This document shows positions 1 through 9,697 of a stretch of DNA of 46,788 bases, piece after piece; positions within the stretch are counted from its first letter, which is position 1; each line of letters begins with the position of its first letter. Position numbers and translations under genes: made by a program. The DNA is from Pseudomonadota bacterium (GTDB lineage Bacteria; Pseudomonadota; Gammaproteobacteria; Xanthomonadales; Xanthomonadaceae): positions 1 to 46,788 of the forward strand of contig JAFEBY010000061.1 in assembly GCA_018242465.1 (NCBI GenBank). Reading direction: 5' to 3'. A model generated the notes under the pieces. The model searched no databases. It had not been told where the DNA came from and saw nothing but the letters and a program-made list of their open reading frames with translations.

Positions 1-1202
1 AAGCCGAGCGTCCACAGCATCGGCACTTCCAGGCGGATGCGCCCGCGATACATGGTGAACAGCCAGTTGAAGATCTTCGCGCCCGTCGGGATCGAGATGA
101 TCATCGTGGTGATGCCGAAGAACGAATTCACCGACGCCCCGGAGCCCATGGTGAAGAAGTGATGCAGCCACACCAGGTAGGAGAGGATGGTGATGCAGAC
201 CGTCGCGTAGACCATCGAGCTGTAGCCGAACAGGCGCTTGCCGCAGAAGGTCGACACGACTTCCGAGTAGATGCCGAAGCACGGCAGGACCAGGATGTAG
301 ACCTCCGGGTGGCCCCAGATCCAGATCAGGTTCACGTACATCATGGCGTTGCCGCCGAAGTCGTTGGTGAAGAAATGCGTGCCCATGTAGCGGTCCAGCG
401 CCAGCAGGGCGAGCACCGCGGTCAGGACCGGGAAGGTCACCACGATCAGCACGTTGGTGCACAGCGCTGTCCAGGTGAACACCGGCATCTGCATCAGGCC
501 CATGCCCGGTGCGCGCATCTTCACGATGGTGGCGATCAGGTTGATGCCCGATAGCGTCGTGCCGACGCCGGCGACCTGCAGGCCCCAGATGTAGTAATCG
601 ACCCCGACATCCGGACTGAACTCCAGGCCCGACAACGGGGGATATGCCAGCCAGCCGGTGCGGGCGAATTCGCCGAGGAACAGCGACAACATCACCAGCA
701 CCGCGCCGCCAACCGTCATCCAGAAGCTGAAGTTGTTGAGGAAGGGGAAGGCGACGTCGCGCGTGCCGATTTGCAGCGGGACGAGGTAGTTCATCAGGCC
801 CGTCACCAGCGGCATGGCGACGAAGAAGATCATGATCACGCCGTGCGCGGTGAAGATCTGGTCGTAATGGTGCGGCGGCAGGTAGCCCACGTTGTCGCCA
901 AAGGACACCGCCTGTTGCAGGCGCATCATCAGTGCATCGGCAAAGCCGCGCAGCAGCATGACGATGCCCAGCACCATGTACATGATGCCGATCTTCTTGT
1001 GGTCGATGCTGGTGAACCAGTCGCGCCACAGGGTTCCCCACAGCTTGTACTTGGTGATCACGGCGAAAACGCCGAGGCCGGCCAGCATGCTGCCGATGAA
1101 GGTCCACAGCACGATCGGCTCGTGCAACATCGGGATCTCGTCCAGGCTCAGTCGGCCGAGCAAGGCGGATGTTTCGGGGGCGTTGGCGATGGTGTGCAAC
1201 AT
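1..1202 (-). CDS. cyoB: Cytochrome bo3 ubiquinol oxidase subunit I (3' end outside window)
   Basis: Subunit I of the haem-copper quinol oxidase, which oxidises ubiquinol, reduces O2 and pumps protons at the inner membrane. About 400 codons are present and the C-terminus lies beyond the left edge. The N-terminus reads [20 protein letters not shown]. After it come family blocks such as [22 protein letters not shown] (a haem ligand region), [18 protein letters not shown] (CuB/cross-linked His-Tyr region) and WLHHFFTMG. The start ATG is one base after the cyoA stop, so the two are co-transcribed. The residues match CyoB better than aa3-type CtaD, and subunit II lacks CuA, which supports a quinol oxidase. 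cyoC and cyoD would be expected further left. Confidence 0.95.
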   Translation of the reverse strand, partial: MLHTIANAPETSALLGRLSLDEIPMLHEPIVLWTFIGSMLAGLGVFAVITKYKLWGTLWRDWFTSIDHKKIGIMYMVLGIVMLLRGFADALMMRLQQAVSFGDNVGYLPPHHYDQIFTAHGVIMIFFVAMPLVTGLMNYLVPLQIGTRDVAFPFLNNFSFWMTVGGAVLVMLSLFLGEFARTGWLAYPPLSGLEFSPDVGVDYYIWGLQVAGVGTTLSGINLIATIVKMRAPGMGLMQMPVFTWTALCTNVLIVVTFPVLTAVLALLALDRYMGTHFFTNDFGGNAMMYVNLIWIWGHPEVYILVLPCFGIYSEVVSTFCGKRLFGYSSMVYATVCITILSYLVWLHHFFTMGSGASVNSFFGITTMIISIPTGAKIFNWLFTMYRGRIRLEVPMLWTLG

Positions 1203-1203
1203 G

Positions 1204-2109
1204 TCAGTTCCCGTGGTGCATGTCGGCCATGCACATCTGGTTCGGTTCGACGCAACGATTGAGGATGGCGTCGTAGAGACCGCCTTCGACCTTGCCGTAA
1301 TGGCGCACCGGTTCGCGTTCGCTGGGCTTGGCCAGCTGTTCGTATGCGCTGCGATCGAGCGCGCCGCCGTTCTGCTTCGCATCCGCGACCCACGTGTCGA
1401 ACGCGGCGGCATCGGTAGCGTGGAAGGTAAAGCGCATGTGCGAGAAGCCGGCGCCGCTGTAGTTCGACGAAAAGCCTTCGTACTGGCCGGGCTTGTCGAT
1501 CGTGGCGTGCAGTCTGGTTTCCATGCCCGGCATGGTGTAGATCATCCCGGCCAGCGCCGGCACGTAGAACGCATTCATCACGTTCGACGAGGTGAGGTGG
1601 AATTCGATCGGACGATCGACCGGGGCCGCCAGTTCATTGACGGTGGCGATGCCCTGCTCGGGATAGATGAACAGCCATTTCCAGTCCAGCGAGACCACGT
1701 CCACCACCAGCGGCTTGGTCCCGGCAGGCACCGGCTTGCCGGCGCCGAGACGGGTCAGCGGACGGTAGGGATCGAGGGTGTGGGTGGTGATCCAGGTCAC
1801 CGCACCGAGCGCGATGATGATCAGCAGCGGTGCCGCCCAGATCAGCAGTTCCAGCTGGGTGGAATGATCCCAGTCCGGCTTGTAGGTGGCATTGGCCTTG
1901 GCGCGGTAGCGCCAGGCGAACAGCAGGATGAGCACGATCACCGGGACGATGATCAGCAGCATCAGCACGGTGGCGACGATGATCAGATTGCCTTGCTGGG
2001 CGGCGACATCGCCGGGCGCATTCAGGACGATGCTCCTGGAACAGCCAGCCAGCGCCAGCAGGGCTGTGGCGGCAGCCAGGCGCCGGATCAAGGTTTTCGC
2101 TCTGCTCAT
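1204..2109 (-). CDS. cyoA: Cytochrome bo3 ubiquinol oxidase subunit II
   Basis: Membrane-anchored subunit II of the quinol oxidase, 301 aa against about 315 in E. coli. The chosen start gives [10 protein letters not shown] followed by a lipoprotein signal with lipobox LALAGCS, so the mature protein is probably lipid-anchored. Two membrane helices follow (about residues 38-65 and 85-110), then a periplasmic cupredoxin domain. The CuA cysteines of cytochrome c oxidases are replaced ([12 protein letters not shown]), as expected for a quinol oxidase. The frame stays open upstream, but the lipobox fixes this start. The gene leads the cyo operon and is divergent from the transporter gene at 2318. 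Confidence 0.95.
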   Translation of the reverse strand: MSRAKTLIRRLAAATALLALAGCSRSIVLNAPGDVAAQQGNLIIVATVLMLLIIVPVIVLILLFAWRYRAKANATYKPDWDHSTQLELLIWAAPLLIIIALGAVTWITTHTLDPYRPLTRLGAGKPVPAGTKPLVVDVVSLDWKWLFIYPEQGIATVNELAAPVDRPIEFHLTSSNVMNAFYVPALAGMIYTMPGMETRLHATIDKPGQYEGFSSNYSGAGFSHMRFTFHATDAAAFDTWVADAKQNGGALDRSAYEQLAKPSEREPVRHYGKVEGGLYDAILNRCVEPNQMCMADMHHGN

Positions 2110-2317
2110 TGCGGACACCCGGGGTTCGCGGTGGACATGCGCCGGACAGCGCGCGGGCGGCCCGATCCGGGCCGCAAGGTGTACTTTATTCCCCCGGAGA
2201 CGGCAGGGCGATTGGACGTTTTGTCCTATGGCCCGGCACGTCCGATGGTGGGAAGCTAGTGCAGACGGATCGCGTCCCGGCGCGCCGCATCCCCGACTTG
2301 CCAGGAATGGTTGACCG

Positions 2318-3649
2318 ATGTCCACGAATCCTTCGTCCACCAGCACTCTCCACGACCACGGTGCGCACAGCAGCCATGACGTCGCCCCCGGCGAGATCGC
2401 CGTTGGCGTGGTGGTGGGCCGCACGTCGGAATATTTCGACTTCTTCGTCTACGGCATCGCCTCGGCGCTGGTGTTCCCGTCGGTGTTCTTCCCGTTCGCG
2501 TCCAAGCTCGACGCGACGCTGTACTCGTTCGCGGTGTTCGCACTGGCCTTCATCGCGCGTCCGTTCGGCACCATGTTGTTCCTGTGGATCCAACGGCGCT
2601 GGGGCCGCGGCACCAAGCTGACCGCCGCGCTGTTCCTGCTCGGCACCTGTACCGCCGGTATCGCCTTCCTGCCGGGTTACGCCACCCTGGGCACGACCTC
2701 GATCGTGTTGTTGTCGGTATTCCGCTTCGTCCAGGGCATCGCGCTAGGCGGATCGTGGGACGGCCTGCCGTCGCTGTTGGCGCTCAATGCGCCGAAGAAG
2801 CGTCGTGGCTGGTACGCGATGCTCGGCCAGCTCGGTGCGCCGACCGGCTTCATCGTCGCCGCCGGCCTGTTCGCCTACCTCTATTCCGCGCTGCCGACGG
2901 ATGAGGTGCTCGACTGGGGCTGGCGCTATCCGTTCTTCGCCGCCTTCGCCATCAATGTGGTCGCGCTGTTCGCGCGCCTGCGCCTTGTCGTCACCGACGA
3001 ATATGCGCAGAAGATGGATGAGCAGGACCTCGAGCCGGTCCGTGTCGTCGAATTGCTGAAGGTCAAGGGCCGCTATGTCGCCATCGGTGCCTTTACCGCG
3101 TTGGCCAGCTACGCGCTGTTCCACCTCGTCACCATCTTCCCGCTGTCGTGGATCCTGCTGTTCTCCAACCAGTCGGTGCCGCAATTCCTGGTCGTGCAGA
3201 TCATCGGGGCGTTCTTCGCCGCAGGCGGTATCGTCGCCTCCGGCTTCATCGCCGACCGTATCACTCGCCAGCGCACGCTGGGCGCGCTCGCCGTCGCCAT
3301 CGCCGCCTACAGCGGATTCGCGCCGACCCTGCTCGGTGCCGGCTCGGTGGGGCAGGACATCTACATCATCGCCGGCTTCACCCTGCTGGGGCTGTCCTAC
3401 GGTCAGGCGGCGGGGGCGTTGAACGCCAACTTCGGCGATCGCTATCGCTATACCGGCGCGGCCCTCAGCAACGACATCGCATGGCTGATCGGCGCCGCGT
3501 TCGCACCATTGGTCGCGCTCGGCCTGTGCGCCAAATTCGGCCTCGCCTACGTCGGCGCCTACCTGCTGTCGGGCGCGTTGGCGACGCTGGCGGCGCTGGG
3601 CGTCAACCGCTGGCTGCGACTCAAGCGCGACGCCGCGCGGGCCAAGTGA
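2318..3649 (+). CDS. MFS transporter, metabolite:H+ symporter (MHS)-like
   Basis: A 443-aa membrane protein with about twelve hydrophobic helices. It has MHS-type signatures: [12 protein letters not shown] in helix 1, the loop [11 protein letters not shown] before RRWGRGTK, and [11 protein letters not shown] in helix 4. Such proteins usually carry organic acids or osmolytes with protons; the substrate cannot be told from sequence. The N-terminus is His-rich ([10 protein letters not shown]). An AGGA about 10 bases before the ATG may serve as ribosome binding site. It is divergent from cyoA, and its stop overlaps the start of sdhE. Confidence 0.85.
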   Translation: MSTNPSSTSTLHDHGAHSSHDVAPGEIAVGVVVGRTSEYFDFFVYGIASALVFPSVFFPFASKLDATLYSFAVFALAFIARPFGTMLFLWIQRRWGRGTKLTAALFLLGTCTAGIAFLPGYATLGTTSIVLLSVFRFVQGIALGGSWDGLPSLLALNAPKKRRGWYAMLGQLGAPTGFIVAAGLFAYLYSALPTDEVLDWGWRYPFFAAFAINVVALFARLRLVVTDEYAQKMDEQDLEPVRVVELLKVKGRYVAIGAFTALASYALFHLVTIFPLSWILLFSNQSVPQFLVVQIIGAFFAAGGIVASGFIADRITRQRTLGALAVAIAAYSGFAPTLLGAGSVGQDIYIIAGFTLLGLSYGQAAGALNANFGDRYRYTGAALSNDIAWLIGAAFAPLVALGLCAKFGLAYVGAYLLSGALATLAALGVNRWLRLKRDAARAK

Positions 3650-3897
3650 GCGAAGACGCCGAATTCAAGCGCATCCGCTGGCGCTCGCGGCGCGGCATGC
3701 GCGAACTCGACCAGGTCTTCGACCGCTATCTCGAGCACGGGTGGCCGCAGGATTCCGAGGCGCAACGGGCGGTTTTCCTACGGCTGATGGATTGCGAGGA
3801 CGATAAGCTCTGGCGCTGGATCATGGGCTATGAGCAATGCAGTGACGCCGAACTCGCCGGACTCATCGAACGCCTGCGCACCCTCGGAGGCTGTTGA
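3646..3897 (+). CDS. sdhE: FAD assembly factor SdhE (succinate dehydrogenase assembly factor 2)
   Basis: A small cytosolic protein of 83 aa that promotes covalent FAD attachment to SdhA. It carries the family motif RRGMRELD near residue 13 and the conserved WPQD...[16 protein letters not shown] core, at normal family length. The start is inferred as GTG overlapping the TGA of the transporter gene (GTGA). No ATG lies at a sensible position, and the first residues [17 protein letters not shown] fit the family. The next gene begins inside its 3' end, the usual sdhE-ygfX pairing. The succinate dehydrogenase genes are not in this window. Confidence 0.9.
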   Translation: MSEDAEFKRIRWRSRRGMRELDQVFDRYLEHGWPQDSEAQRAVFLRLMDCEDDKLWRWIMGYEQCSDAELAGLIERLRTLGGC

Positions 3898-4300
3898 ACA
3901 GGCAATCGAGCTGGGGCCGACGCCGCTGTCGCGCGCGGTGCCGATCGTGCTTGGGCTGCTGGCCACCATCGCGGTGCTTGTCTCCGCATTTCCATGGATG
4001 ATCAAGCTTCCGCTGGCCGTGGCCGCGCTGGCGCATGCGGCGTGGCTGGAACGACGCGAACGTGCGCGTCCAGCGCATGTGCTCGATTTCGATGGCGATC
4101 CGCGCCTCGACGGCATCGTCCTGCGCACTGCCCGCGTCGAATTGCATGGGCCGTGGCTGACGCTGGTCAGCAGGGATGAGCGTGGCCGCTGGCGGCGCGA
4201 AACCTGGTGGCATCGCCTCGATGTCGTGAACCGCCGCCGACTGCGGCTGGCCATTGCCGGCGAACGACACATGCTTTCCCCGCCGATGCTGGCACCATAA
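3830..4300 (+). CDS. YgfX/CptA-like small membrane protein
   Basis: A 156-aa protein with two adjacent hydrophobic segments (about residues 36-70, [17 protein letters not shown] then [15 protein letters not shown]), followed by a soluble basic domain containing [11 protein letters not shown] and [15 protein letters not shown]. Position and topology match YgfX, the membrane partner encoded with SdhE in many gammaproteobacteria. Sequence similarity is weak, so function is inferred mainly from context. The ATG lies 68 bases inside sdhE, an unusually long overlap. No in-frame ATG exists between the sdhE stop and the first hydrophobic segment, which supports this start, though a later GTG cannot be excluded. 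Confidence 0.7.
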   Translation: MSNAVTPNSPDSSNACAPSEAVEQAIELGPTPLSRAVPIVLGLLATIAVLVSAFPWMIKLPLAVAALAHAAWLERRERARPAHVLDFDGDPRLDGIVLRTARVELHGPWLTLVSRDERGRWRRETWWHRLDVVNRRRLRLAIAGERHMLSPPMLAP

Positions 4301-4323
4301 CGCGTCCCTCCCTGCGGCCTCCC

Positions 4324-5571
4324 ATGTTCAAACCGCTCCCCATCGCCATCGGCCTGCGCTACTTGCGCGCCAAACGCCGCAATGGCTTCATCTCCTTCAT
4401 TTCGATGGCGTCGATCATCGGTATCGCGCTCGGCGTTGCCGTGCTCATCACCACGCTGTCGGTCATGGGGGGGTTCCAGCGCGAGATCCGCGACCGCCTG
4501 CTGCAGATGGCGGCGCATGCCACCGTCGTCGCCGATGGTCGCGAAATGACCGAATGGCCGCGTGCGATCAAGTTGGCACTGGCCGATCCGCGCGTTGCCG
4601 CGGCTTCGCCCTATGTCGATACCCAAGCGCTGATCGACGGCGGCAACGACAAGGCACCGGCGATCATCCGTGGCGTACTGCCGGAGCAGGAACGCAAGGT
4701 TTCGGTCATCGGCGACAAGCTGGTGGTCGGCAGCCTCGATTCCCTGACGCCCGGCAGCTACAACATCCTGCTCGGCAAGGAGTTGGCCGATATCCTCGGC
4801 GTGCGGATGGGCGACAGCGTGCTGGTCGCGACATCCGGCATGAACATCACCGGCATGGGCGCGACTCCACAGATGAAGCGCTTCGTGGTCAGCGGCGTGT
4901 TCGAAGCGGGGCACCAGGAGTTCGACAAGGGCCTGGCGATCGTGCGCATGGACGATCTCCAGCGCGTGCAGCGGATGGGCGATGGCGTCACCGGCGTGCG
5001 CCTCAAGCTGCATGACATGGACAAGGCCTGGGACGTTGCCCGCGACCTCGCCTTGAAGCTCGGCGGCGGGTATCGCGTCAACGACTGGATGCACGAGAAC
5101 GCCAACATCTTCCGCGCCATCCGCATGGAACGCACGATGATGGCGATCCTGCTGTCGCTGATCATCGCCATGGGCGCGTTCAACCTGGTGTCGTCGCAGG
5201 TGATGCTGGTCACCGACAAGCAGGCCGACATCGCCATCCAGCGCACACTGGGGATGACGCCGGGGCAGGTGATGCGCATCTTCATGGTGCAGGGCAGCCT
5301 GATCGGCATCATCGGGACTGTCATCGGCGTGGTTGGCGGCATCCTGCTGACGCTCAATCTCGAGCACATCCTCAAGCTGATCGAACGCATGTTCCATGTG
5401 ACGCTGCTGCCGGAGGACGTCTACTACATCACCGGCCTGCCCACCGACCTGCGCGCCGATACCGTCGCGATCATCGCGGCGGTCGCGCTGGCGATGGCCT
5501 TCCTCGCCACCTTGTATCCGGCCTGGCGGGCGTCGCGCACGCCGCCGGCGGAGGCGCTGCGCTATGAGTAA
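4324..5571 (+). CDS. lolC: Lipoprotein-releasing ABC transporter permease LolC/LolE family
   Basis: Inner-membrane permease of the Lol system, which extracts outer-membrane lipoproteins for LolA; 415 aa. It begins [20 protein letters not shown]. It has the expected layout: one N-terminal helix ([20 protein letters not shown]), a large periplasmic MacB-like domain, then a FtsX-like core of three helices (about 275-405) ending in [19 protein letters not shown]. The frame is open upstream to 4207, but the conserved N-terminus fixes the ATG at 4324. It overlaps lolD by 8 bases. Only one permease gene is present, so the complex may be a homodimer, or a second permease is elsewhere. Confidence 0.93.
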   Translation: MFKPLPIAIGLRYLRAKRRNGFISFISMASIIGIALGVAVLITTLSVMGGFQREIRDRLLQMAAHATVVADGREMTEWPRAIKLALADPRVAAASPYVDTQALIDGGNDKAPAIIRGVLPEQERKVSVIGDKLVVGSLDSLTPGSYNILLGKELADILGVRMGDSVLVATSGMNITGMGATPQMKRFVVSGVFEAGHQEFDKGLAIVRMDDLQRVQRMGDGVTGVRLKLHDMDKAWDVARDLALKLGGGYRVNDWMHENANIFRAIRMERTMMAILLSLIIAMGAFNLVSSQVMLVTDKQADIAIQRTLGMTPGQVMRIFMVQGSLIGIIGTVIGVVGGILLTLNLEHILKLIERMFHVTLLPEDVYYITGLPTDLRADTVAIIAAVALAMAFLATLYPAWRASRTPPAEALRYE

Positions 5572-6259
5572 CGAAGTCATCCGTGCCGAGCAGCTCGGCA
5601 AGGTCTATGCCGAAGGCAAGCTGCACACGCCGGTGTTCGACGGTCTTGACCTGCGCATTGTCGAAGGCGAGTCGGTGGCGATCGTCGGGGCTTCCGGCGC
5701 TGGCAAGAGCACCTTGCTGCATTTGCTTGGCGGGCTCGATGTGCCAAGCACGGGCGAGGTCTATGTCGGTGGCCAGAAGATGTCGACGCTCAAGGATGCC
5801 GACCGCGGCCGCCTGCGCAATCGTGCGCTCGGTTTCATCTACCAGTTCCATCACCTGCTGCCGGAATTCACCGCGCTCGAAAACGTGATGCTGCCGGTGA
5901 TGCTGGGTGGCGCCAGTGCGGCGGAGGCCGGCAAGCGCGCGACCGCATTGCTGGGACAGGTCGGGTTGGGCGGACGCCTCGAGCACAAGCCGGGCGAACT
6001 TTCGGGCGGCGAACGCCAGCGTGCGGCGGTGGCGCGCGCGATGGTCAACACGCCGAACTGCATCCTCGGCGACGAACCGACCGGCAACCTCGATGATCGC
6101 ACCGCGGAAACCGTATTCGAGCTGATGCTGGAACTCAATCGTGCCAAGGGCACCAGCCTGGTGCTGGTGACGCACGATCGCCGCCTCGCGCGCCGGCTCG
6201 ATCGCGTGCTCGAATTGAGCAACGGGCGATTGCACGAATTGCCTCCGGGCGACGTCTGA
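5564..6259 (+). CDS. lolD: Lipoprotein-releasing ABC transporter ATP-binding protein
   Basis: ATPase of the Lol transporter, 231 aa, normal length for LolD. It has Walker [10 protein letters not shown] (about residues 42-50), a Q-loop at [18 protein letters not shown], signature LSGGERQR (about 145), Walker [13 protein letters not shown] and the switch His in LVLVTHD. The QFHHLLPEF stretch is typical of LolD within the MacB/LolD family. Its ATG overlaps the end of lolC by 8 bases, implying translational coupling, and comEC starts one base after its stop. Confidence 0.95.
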   Translation: MSNEVIRAEQLGKVYAEGKLHTPVFDGLDLRIVEGESVAIVGASGAGKSTLLHLLGGLDVPSTGEVYVGGQKMSTLKDADRGRLRNRALGFIYQFHHLLPEFTALENVMLPVMLGGASAAEAGKRATALLGQVGLGGRLEHKPGELSGGERQRAAVARAMVNTPNCILGDEPTGNLDDRTAETVFELMLELNRAKGTSLVLVTHDRRLARRLDRVLELSNGRLHELPPGDV

Positions 6260-6260
6260 C

Positions 6261-8570
6261 GTGAGCGCAGAGACAGGGACGTCGCCGCGCATCGGACCCC
6301 GCGCTGCCATCGGATTGCTGGCTGGCGCGATGTCGTGCCTGTGGGCGCCATGGCTGGCGCCGCGCTGGGCATTGATCGTGTTGGCGATCACCGGGTTGGT
6401 GCTGTGGTGGAAGCTGCCGCGACGCGTCTGGATCGCCACCGCGTTGCTGGGTTTCGGCTGGGCCGGAATCGTCGCGGGCATGGTGTTGCAGTCGCGCTTG
6501 CCCGCAACGTTGGAAGGACGCGAACTGGTGGTGCAGGGGCGCGTCGATAACCTGCCCGAGCAGGACAGCAAGAGTACGCGTTTCCAGTTCGTCGTCGATG
6601 ACGATGTCGCGCAGCAGGCGGAATTGCGCGGGAAGCGTCTCCGCCTCGGCTGGTTCGCCGCGCCTGACCAGGTGCCGCCGCAAATCGAATCGGGATCGCG
6701 TTGGCGCCTGCACGTCAAGCTCAAGCGCCCGCACGGGCTACGCAATCCTGGCGTGCAGGATTCCGAGCGCGGCATGCTGGTCGATCGCATCGTCGCCACG
6801 GGATCGGTGAAGGGTGGCGAGGGCAATGAAGAATTACAGGCAGGCGACGGCATCGATGCGCTGCGCGACGGCATTGCCCAACGCATCGAACAGGGGTCGT
6901 CGCCGTCACGGCGTTTCATCCGCGCTTTGGCCGTTGGTGATACGCGCGGATTGAGCGATGACGACTGGACGATCCTGCGCGCAAACGGCCTGACCCATCT
7001 CATCGCGATTTCCGGCTCGCACGTCGCGCTGACCGCGATCCTCGGCTCGGCACTGGCATGGCTGTCGTGGGTGGGATTTCCGGGCCTCGGTCGATCGCTG
7101 CCGCGACGCACGGCGATGCTGCTGGCGGGGATCGTTGTCGCCGCGTTCTACACCGCGCTCTCGGGTGGTGAAGTGCCGACCTTGCGCACGCTGCTGATGA
7201 TGGCGAGCGTCGCATCCGCAGTGGTGTTGCGCCGGCGCATGGGCGCGGTGCAGGCGCTGGCGATCGCAGCGATCGCGCTCACCCTGATCGATCCGCTGAA
7301 TCTGCTGCGCCCCGGTTTCTGGCTGAGTTTCGCCGGCGTGGCGTGGCTGTCGTGGTGCCTGCGCGAAGGCGGGCGCGGCATGTTGCGCGAATTCCTCGGC
7401 GCGCAGGGCGTGGCGACGCTCGGGCTGCTGCCGCTGTCGATGCTGTTTTTCGCCCAAGCGTCGTGGGTGTCACCGCTCGCGAACATGATCGCCGTTCCGT
7501 GGTGGGGGTTTGTCGTCGTCCCGTTGTCCTTGCTCGGCGTGCTTGCCGATGGCCTGCACCACGGCTGGGGCGCACCACTGTGGAACTTCGCGGCATGGCT
7601 GTTCGACCTTGCTTGGCCACTATTCCAGCGCATCGCCGATTGGCCGCTTGGGCAGTCGCGCCTGCCGGAAGCGAGCATCATTGCGTGGCCGCTGGCATTG
7701 ATTGGCGCGTTTTGGCTACTGGCACCGCGGAAACTTCCGGGCAAGCCGCTGGCGCTTGCGTTGTGGCTGCCGATGTTCACGCCGCTGCAGCCGGCGCCGT
7801 TGCCGGGTGAAGTGCGGATGCAGATGATCGATGTCGGGCAGGGGCAGGCGATCCTGTTGCGCACCGCGCACCACGTCATCCTCTACGACGCCGGCCCAGC
7901 GACCGACGATGGCTACGATGCCGGGGCCACCGTGGTGCTGCCGGCGCTGGCCGCGCTTGGCGTCGATCGCATCGACCTGATGATGCTCAGCCACGCCGAT
8001 GCCGATCATGCCGGCGGCATGAACGCGGTGCTTGCCGGGATGCCGGTCGCGGTGGTGCAGGCGCCACCGCATGCGCCGATCGAGGTCGATACGCACTGCA
8101 AGCGCGGAGACCGCTGGGCGTGGGATGGCGTCGACTTCGAGGTCGTCTCGCCGCTGCCGGATTCTGAGTACACCGGCAATCCGTCGAGTTGCGTGCTGCG
8201 GGTGTCCAGCGGGGATCATGCGCTGCTGCTGACCGGCGATATCGACCAGGCGACCGAACGCGCAATGGTCGAGCGCAATCCTGCCTCGTTGCGCGCCGAT
8301 GTGGTGTCGATGCCACACCATGGGAGTGCCGGCTCCTCCAGTGATGCCTTCATCCATGCGACTGGCGCGGCTTGGGCGATCGCCTCGGCCGGCTACCGCA
8401 ACAAGTTCCACCATCCCAACCCCAAGGCGGTGGCGCGCTGGACCGCTGCCGGCACCCGCGTCCTGGACACTCCGCACGCCGGTTCGGTTGGCGTCGAGCT
8501 GTCACCGGGCGGCGTTGTGGTCGCGACCGAGCGGGTGCGACGCAAGCGCATCTGGGACAGCGGCGGCTGA
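6261..8570 (+). CDS. comEC: DNA internalization channel ComEC/Rec2
   Basis: Inner-membrane channel for single-stranded DNA during natural transformation, 769 aa, typical length. Domain order: N-terminal helices and an OB-like DUF4131 region (about 1-200), the Competence membrane domain (about 215-480) with the signature NGLTHLIAISGSHVAL, then a C-terminal metallo-beta-lactamase domain with DVGQGQAILL, LSHADADHAGG and MPHHGSAGSS. The start is a GTG one base after the lolD stop. It sits at its conserved place before exbB/exbD-msbA. Uptake pilus genes are not in this window, so competence itself is not shown. Confidence 0.93.
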   Translation: MSAETGTSPRIGPRAAIGLLAGAMSCLWAPWLAPRWALIVLAITGLVLWWKLPRRVWIATALLGFGWAGIVAGMVLQSRLPATLEGRELVVQGRVDNLPEQDSKSTRFQFVVDDDVAQQAELRGKRLRLGWFAAPDQVPPQIESGSRWRLHVKLKRPHGLRNPGVQDSERGMLVDRIVATGSVKGGEGNEELQAGDGIDALRDGIAQRIEQGSSPSRRFIRALAVGDTRGLSDDDWTILRANGLTHLIAISGSHVALTAILGSALAWLSWVGFPGLGRSLPRRTAMLLAGIVVAAFYTALSGGEVPTLRTLLMMASVASAVVLRRRMGAVQALAIAAIALTLIDPLNLLRPGFWLSFAGVAWLSWCLREGGRGMLREFLGAQGVATLGLLPLSMLFFAQASWVSPLANMIAVPWWGFVVVPLSLLGVLADGLHHGWGAPLWNFAAWLFDLAWPLFQRIADWPLGQSRLPEASIIAWPLALIGAFWLLAPRKLPGKPLALALWLPMFTPLQPAPLPGEVRMQMIDVGQGQAILLRTAHHVILYDAGPATDDGYDAGATVVLPALAALGVDRIDLMMLSHADADHAGGMNAVLAGMPVAVVQAPPHAPIEVDTHCKRGDRWAWDGVDFEVVSPLPDSEYTGNPSSCVLRVSSGDHALLLTGDIDQATERAMVERNPASLRADVVSMPHHGSAGSSSDAFIHATGAAWAIASAGYRNKFHHPNPKAVARWTAAGTRVLDTPHAGSVGVELSPGGVVVATERVRRKRIWDSGG

Positions 8571-8625
8571 CCGGTCCGCGCGCTGGGCTATCCTATCGGC
8601 TACTCCCCCAAATCCAGGTTGCAGA

Positions 8626-9261
8626 GTGCTCGAACTGGTGAAGGCCGGCGGCTGGCCGATGATTCCCCTCCTTCTGTTGTCGCTGGCGGCGTTTTCCATC
8701 ATCGTCGAACGACTGTGGAGCCTCCGCCGCGCCACGATCCTGCCGCCTGGCCTCGGCGACGAGGTCCGCAACTGGGCGGCGCGGGGCGGCCTCGATCCCA
8801 AGCACATCGACTCCCTGCGCGACACCTCGCCGTTGGGGCAGGTGCTGGCCGCGGCACTCGATGTCCGTGACCGCACGCCGGACCAGCGCCGTGAGCGCGT
8901 CGAGGACGTTGGCCGCCACCAGGTGTTCCGGATGGAGCGCTTCCTCAACGCGCTTGGCACCATCGCCGCGATTGGCCCGCTGCTCGGCCTGTTCGGCACC
9001 GTGGTCGGCATGATCCAGATGTTCCTCGGCATCCTCGACCACGGCCTCGGCGACGTGAACCAGCTCGCCGGCGGCATCGGCAAGGCGCTGGTGTGCACCG
9101 CGACCGGCATGATCGTCGCGATCCCGGCACTGATTGCCCATCGCTGGCTGAAGCATCGCATCGCCAGCTACATCATCGATTTCGAGCATGAAGTGATGCT
9201 GCTCGACGACGTCATCGATGATCGTCGCGACCTCGCCGCCAAGATAAGCGCGCACGGCTGA
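8626..9261 (+). CDS. exbB: MotA/TolQ/ExbB proton channel family protein
   Basis: A 211-aa inner-membrane protein of the ExbB/TolQ family that turns proton flow into work for TonB- or Tol-type systems. It has one N-terminal helix (MIPLLLLSLAAFSIIVERLW), a cytoplasmic region, then two helices containing LGTIAAIGPLLGLFGTVVGM and the conserved ALVCTATGMIVAIPAL. The frame is open well upstream, but homology begins at LELVKAGGWPM, so a GTG start is chosen. Gene order (comEC-exbB-exbD-msbA) suggests an envelope role. Its TonB or TolA partner is unknown, so the symbol is approximate. Confidence 0.87.
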   Translation: MLELVKAGGWPMIPLLLLSLAAFSIIVERLWSLRRATILPPGLGDEVRNWAARGGLDPKHIDSLRDTSPLGQVLAAALDVRDRTPDQRRERVEDVGRHQVFRMERFLNALGTIAAIGPLLGLFGTVVGMIQMFLGILDHGLGDVNQLAGGIGKALVCTATGMIVAIPALIAHRWLKHRIASYIIDFEHEVMLLDDVIDDRRDLAAKISAHG

Positions 9262-9262
9262 C

Positions 9263-9697
9263 ATGCGCATCCGCGACCGCGAGCAGGACGACATGTCGGA
9301 GATCAACCTGATCCCGTTGATCGATGTCATCCTCTGCCTGATCATCTTCTTCGTGATCACCACGACGTTCACCTCGCGCAACGTGCTGCGCCTGCAACTG
9401 CCGCGCGCCGAAGGCGAGGCGCCACCGCAGAAGGACAAGCCGTTGAGTGTGCTGGTGAACGCCGATGGTCGTTACTTCGTCGAGGACCGCGAGTCGCTGC
9501 GCAATGACGTCGAAACCCTCAAGCACACCATCGCCGAAGTCGCCGGCAGCGACCGCAGCAAGCCGGTGTTGTTGCGCGCCGATGCGCGCACGCCACATCA
9601 GGCCGTCGTGACCGCCTATGAGGCGCTGGGCCAGCTCGGCTTCCGCCAGGTGATGATCGCCACCGCACCGCAGCCGAAGGAAGGTGCGCCGAAATGA
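9263..9697 (+). CDS. exbD: ExbD/TolR family biopolymer transport protein
   Basis: Single-span partner of the upstream proton channel, 144 aa. A short cytoplasmic N-terminus (MRIRDREQDDMSEINLIPLID) leads into one helix, VILCLIIFFVITTTF. The Asp in INLIPLIDVILCL is the conserved protonatable residue. A periplasmic domain of about 100 residues follows and ends FRQVMIATAP. It starts one base after the upstream stop and overlaps msbA by 4 bases (ATGA). Together they make a stator-like unit next to lipid A export genes. Confidence 0.9.
   Translation: MRIRDREQDDMSEINLIPLIDVILCLIIFFVITTTFTSRNVLRLQLPRAEGEAPPQKDKPLSVLVNADGRYFVEDRESLRNDVETLKHTIAEVAGSDRSKPVLLRADARTPHQAVVTAYEALGQLGFRQVMIATAPQPKEGAPK

Noticed and set aside
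892-2259. Long plus-strand frame across cyoB/cyoA
   Set aside because: It is antisense to cyoA and cyoB, which have clear family motifs and co-directional overlaps.
3778-5601. 607-codon minus-strand open frame opposite ygfX-like gene and lolC
   Set aside because: It is a high-GC antisense shadow of well-supported genes.
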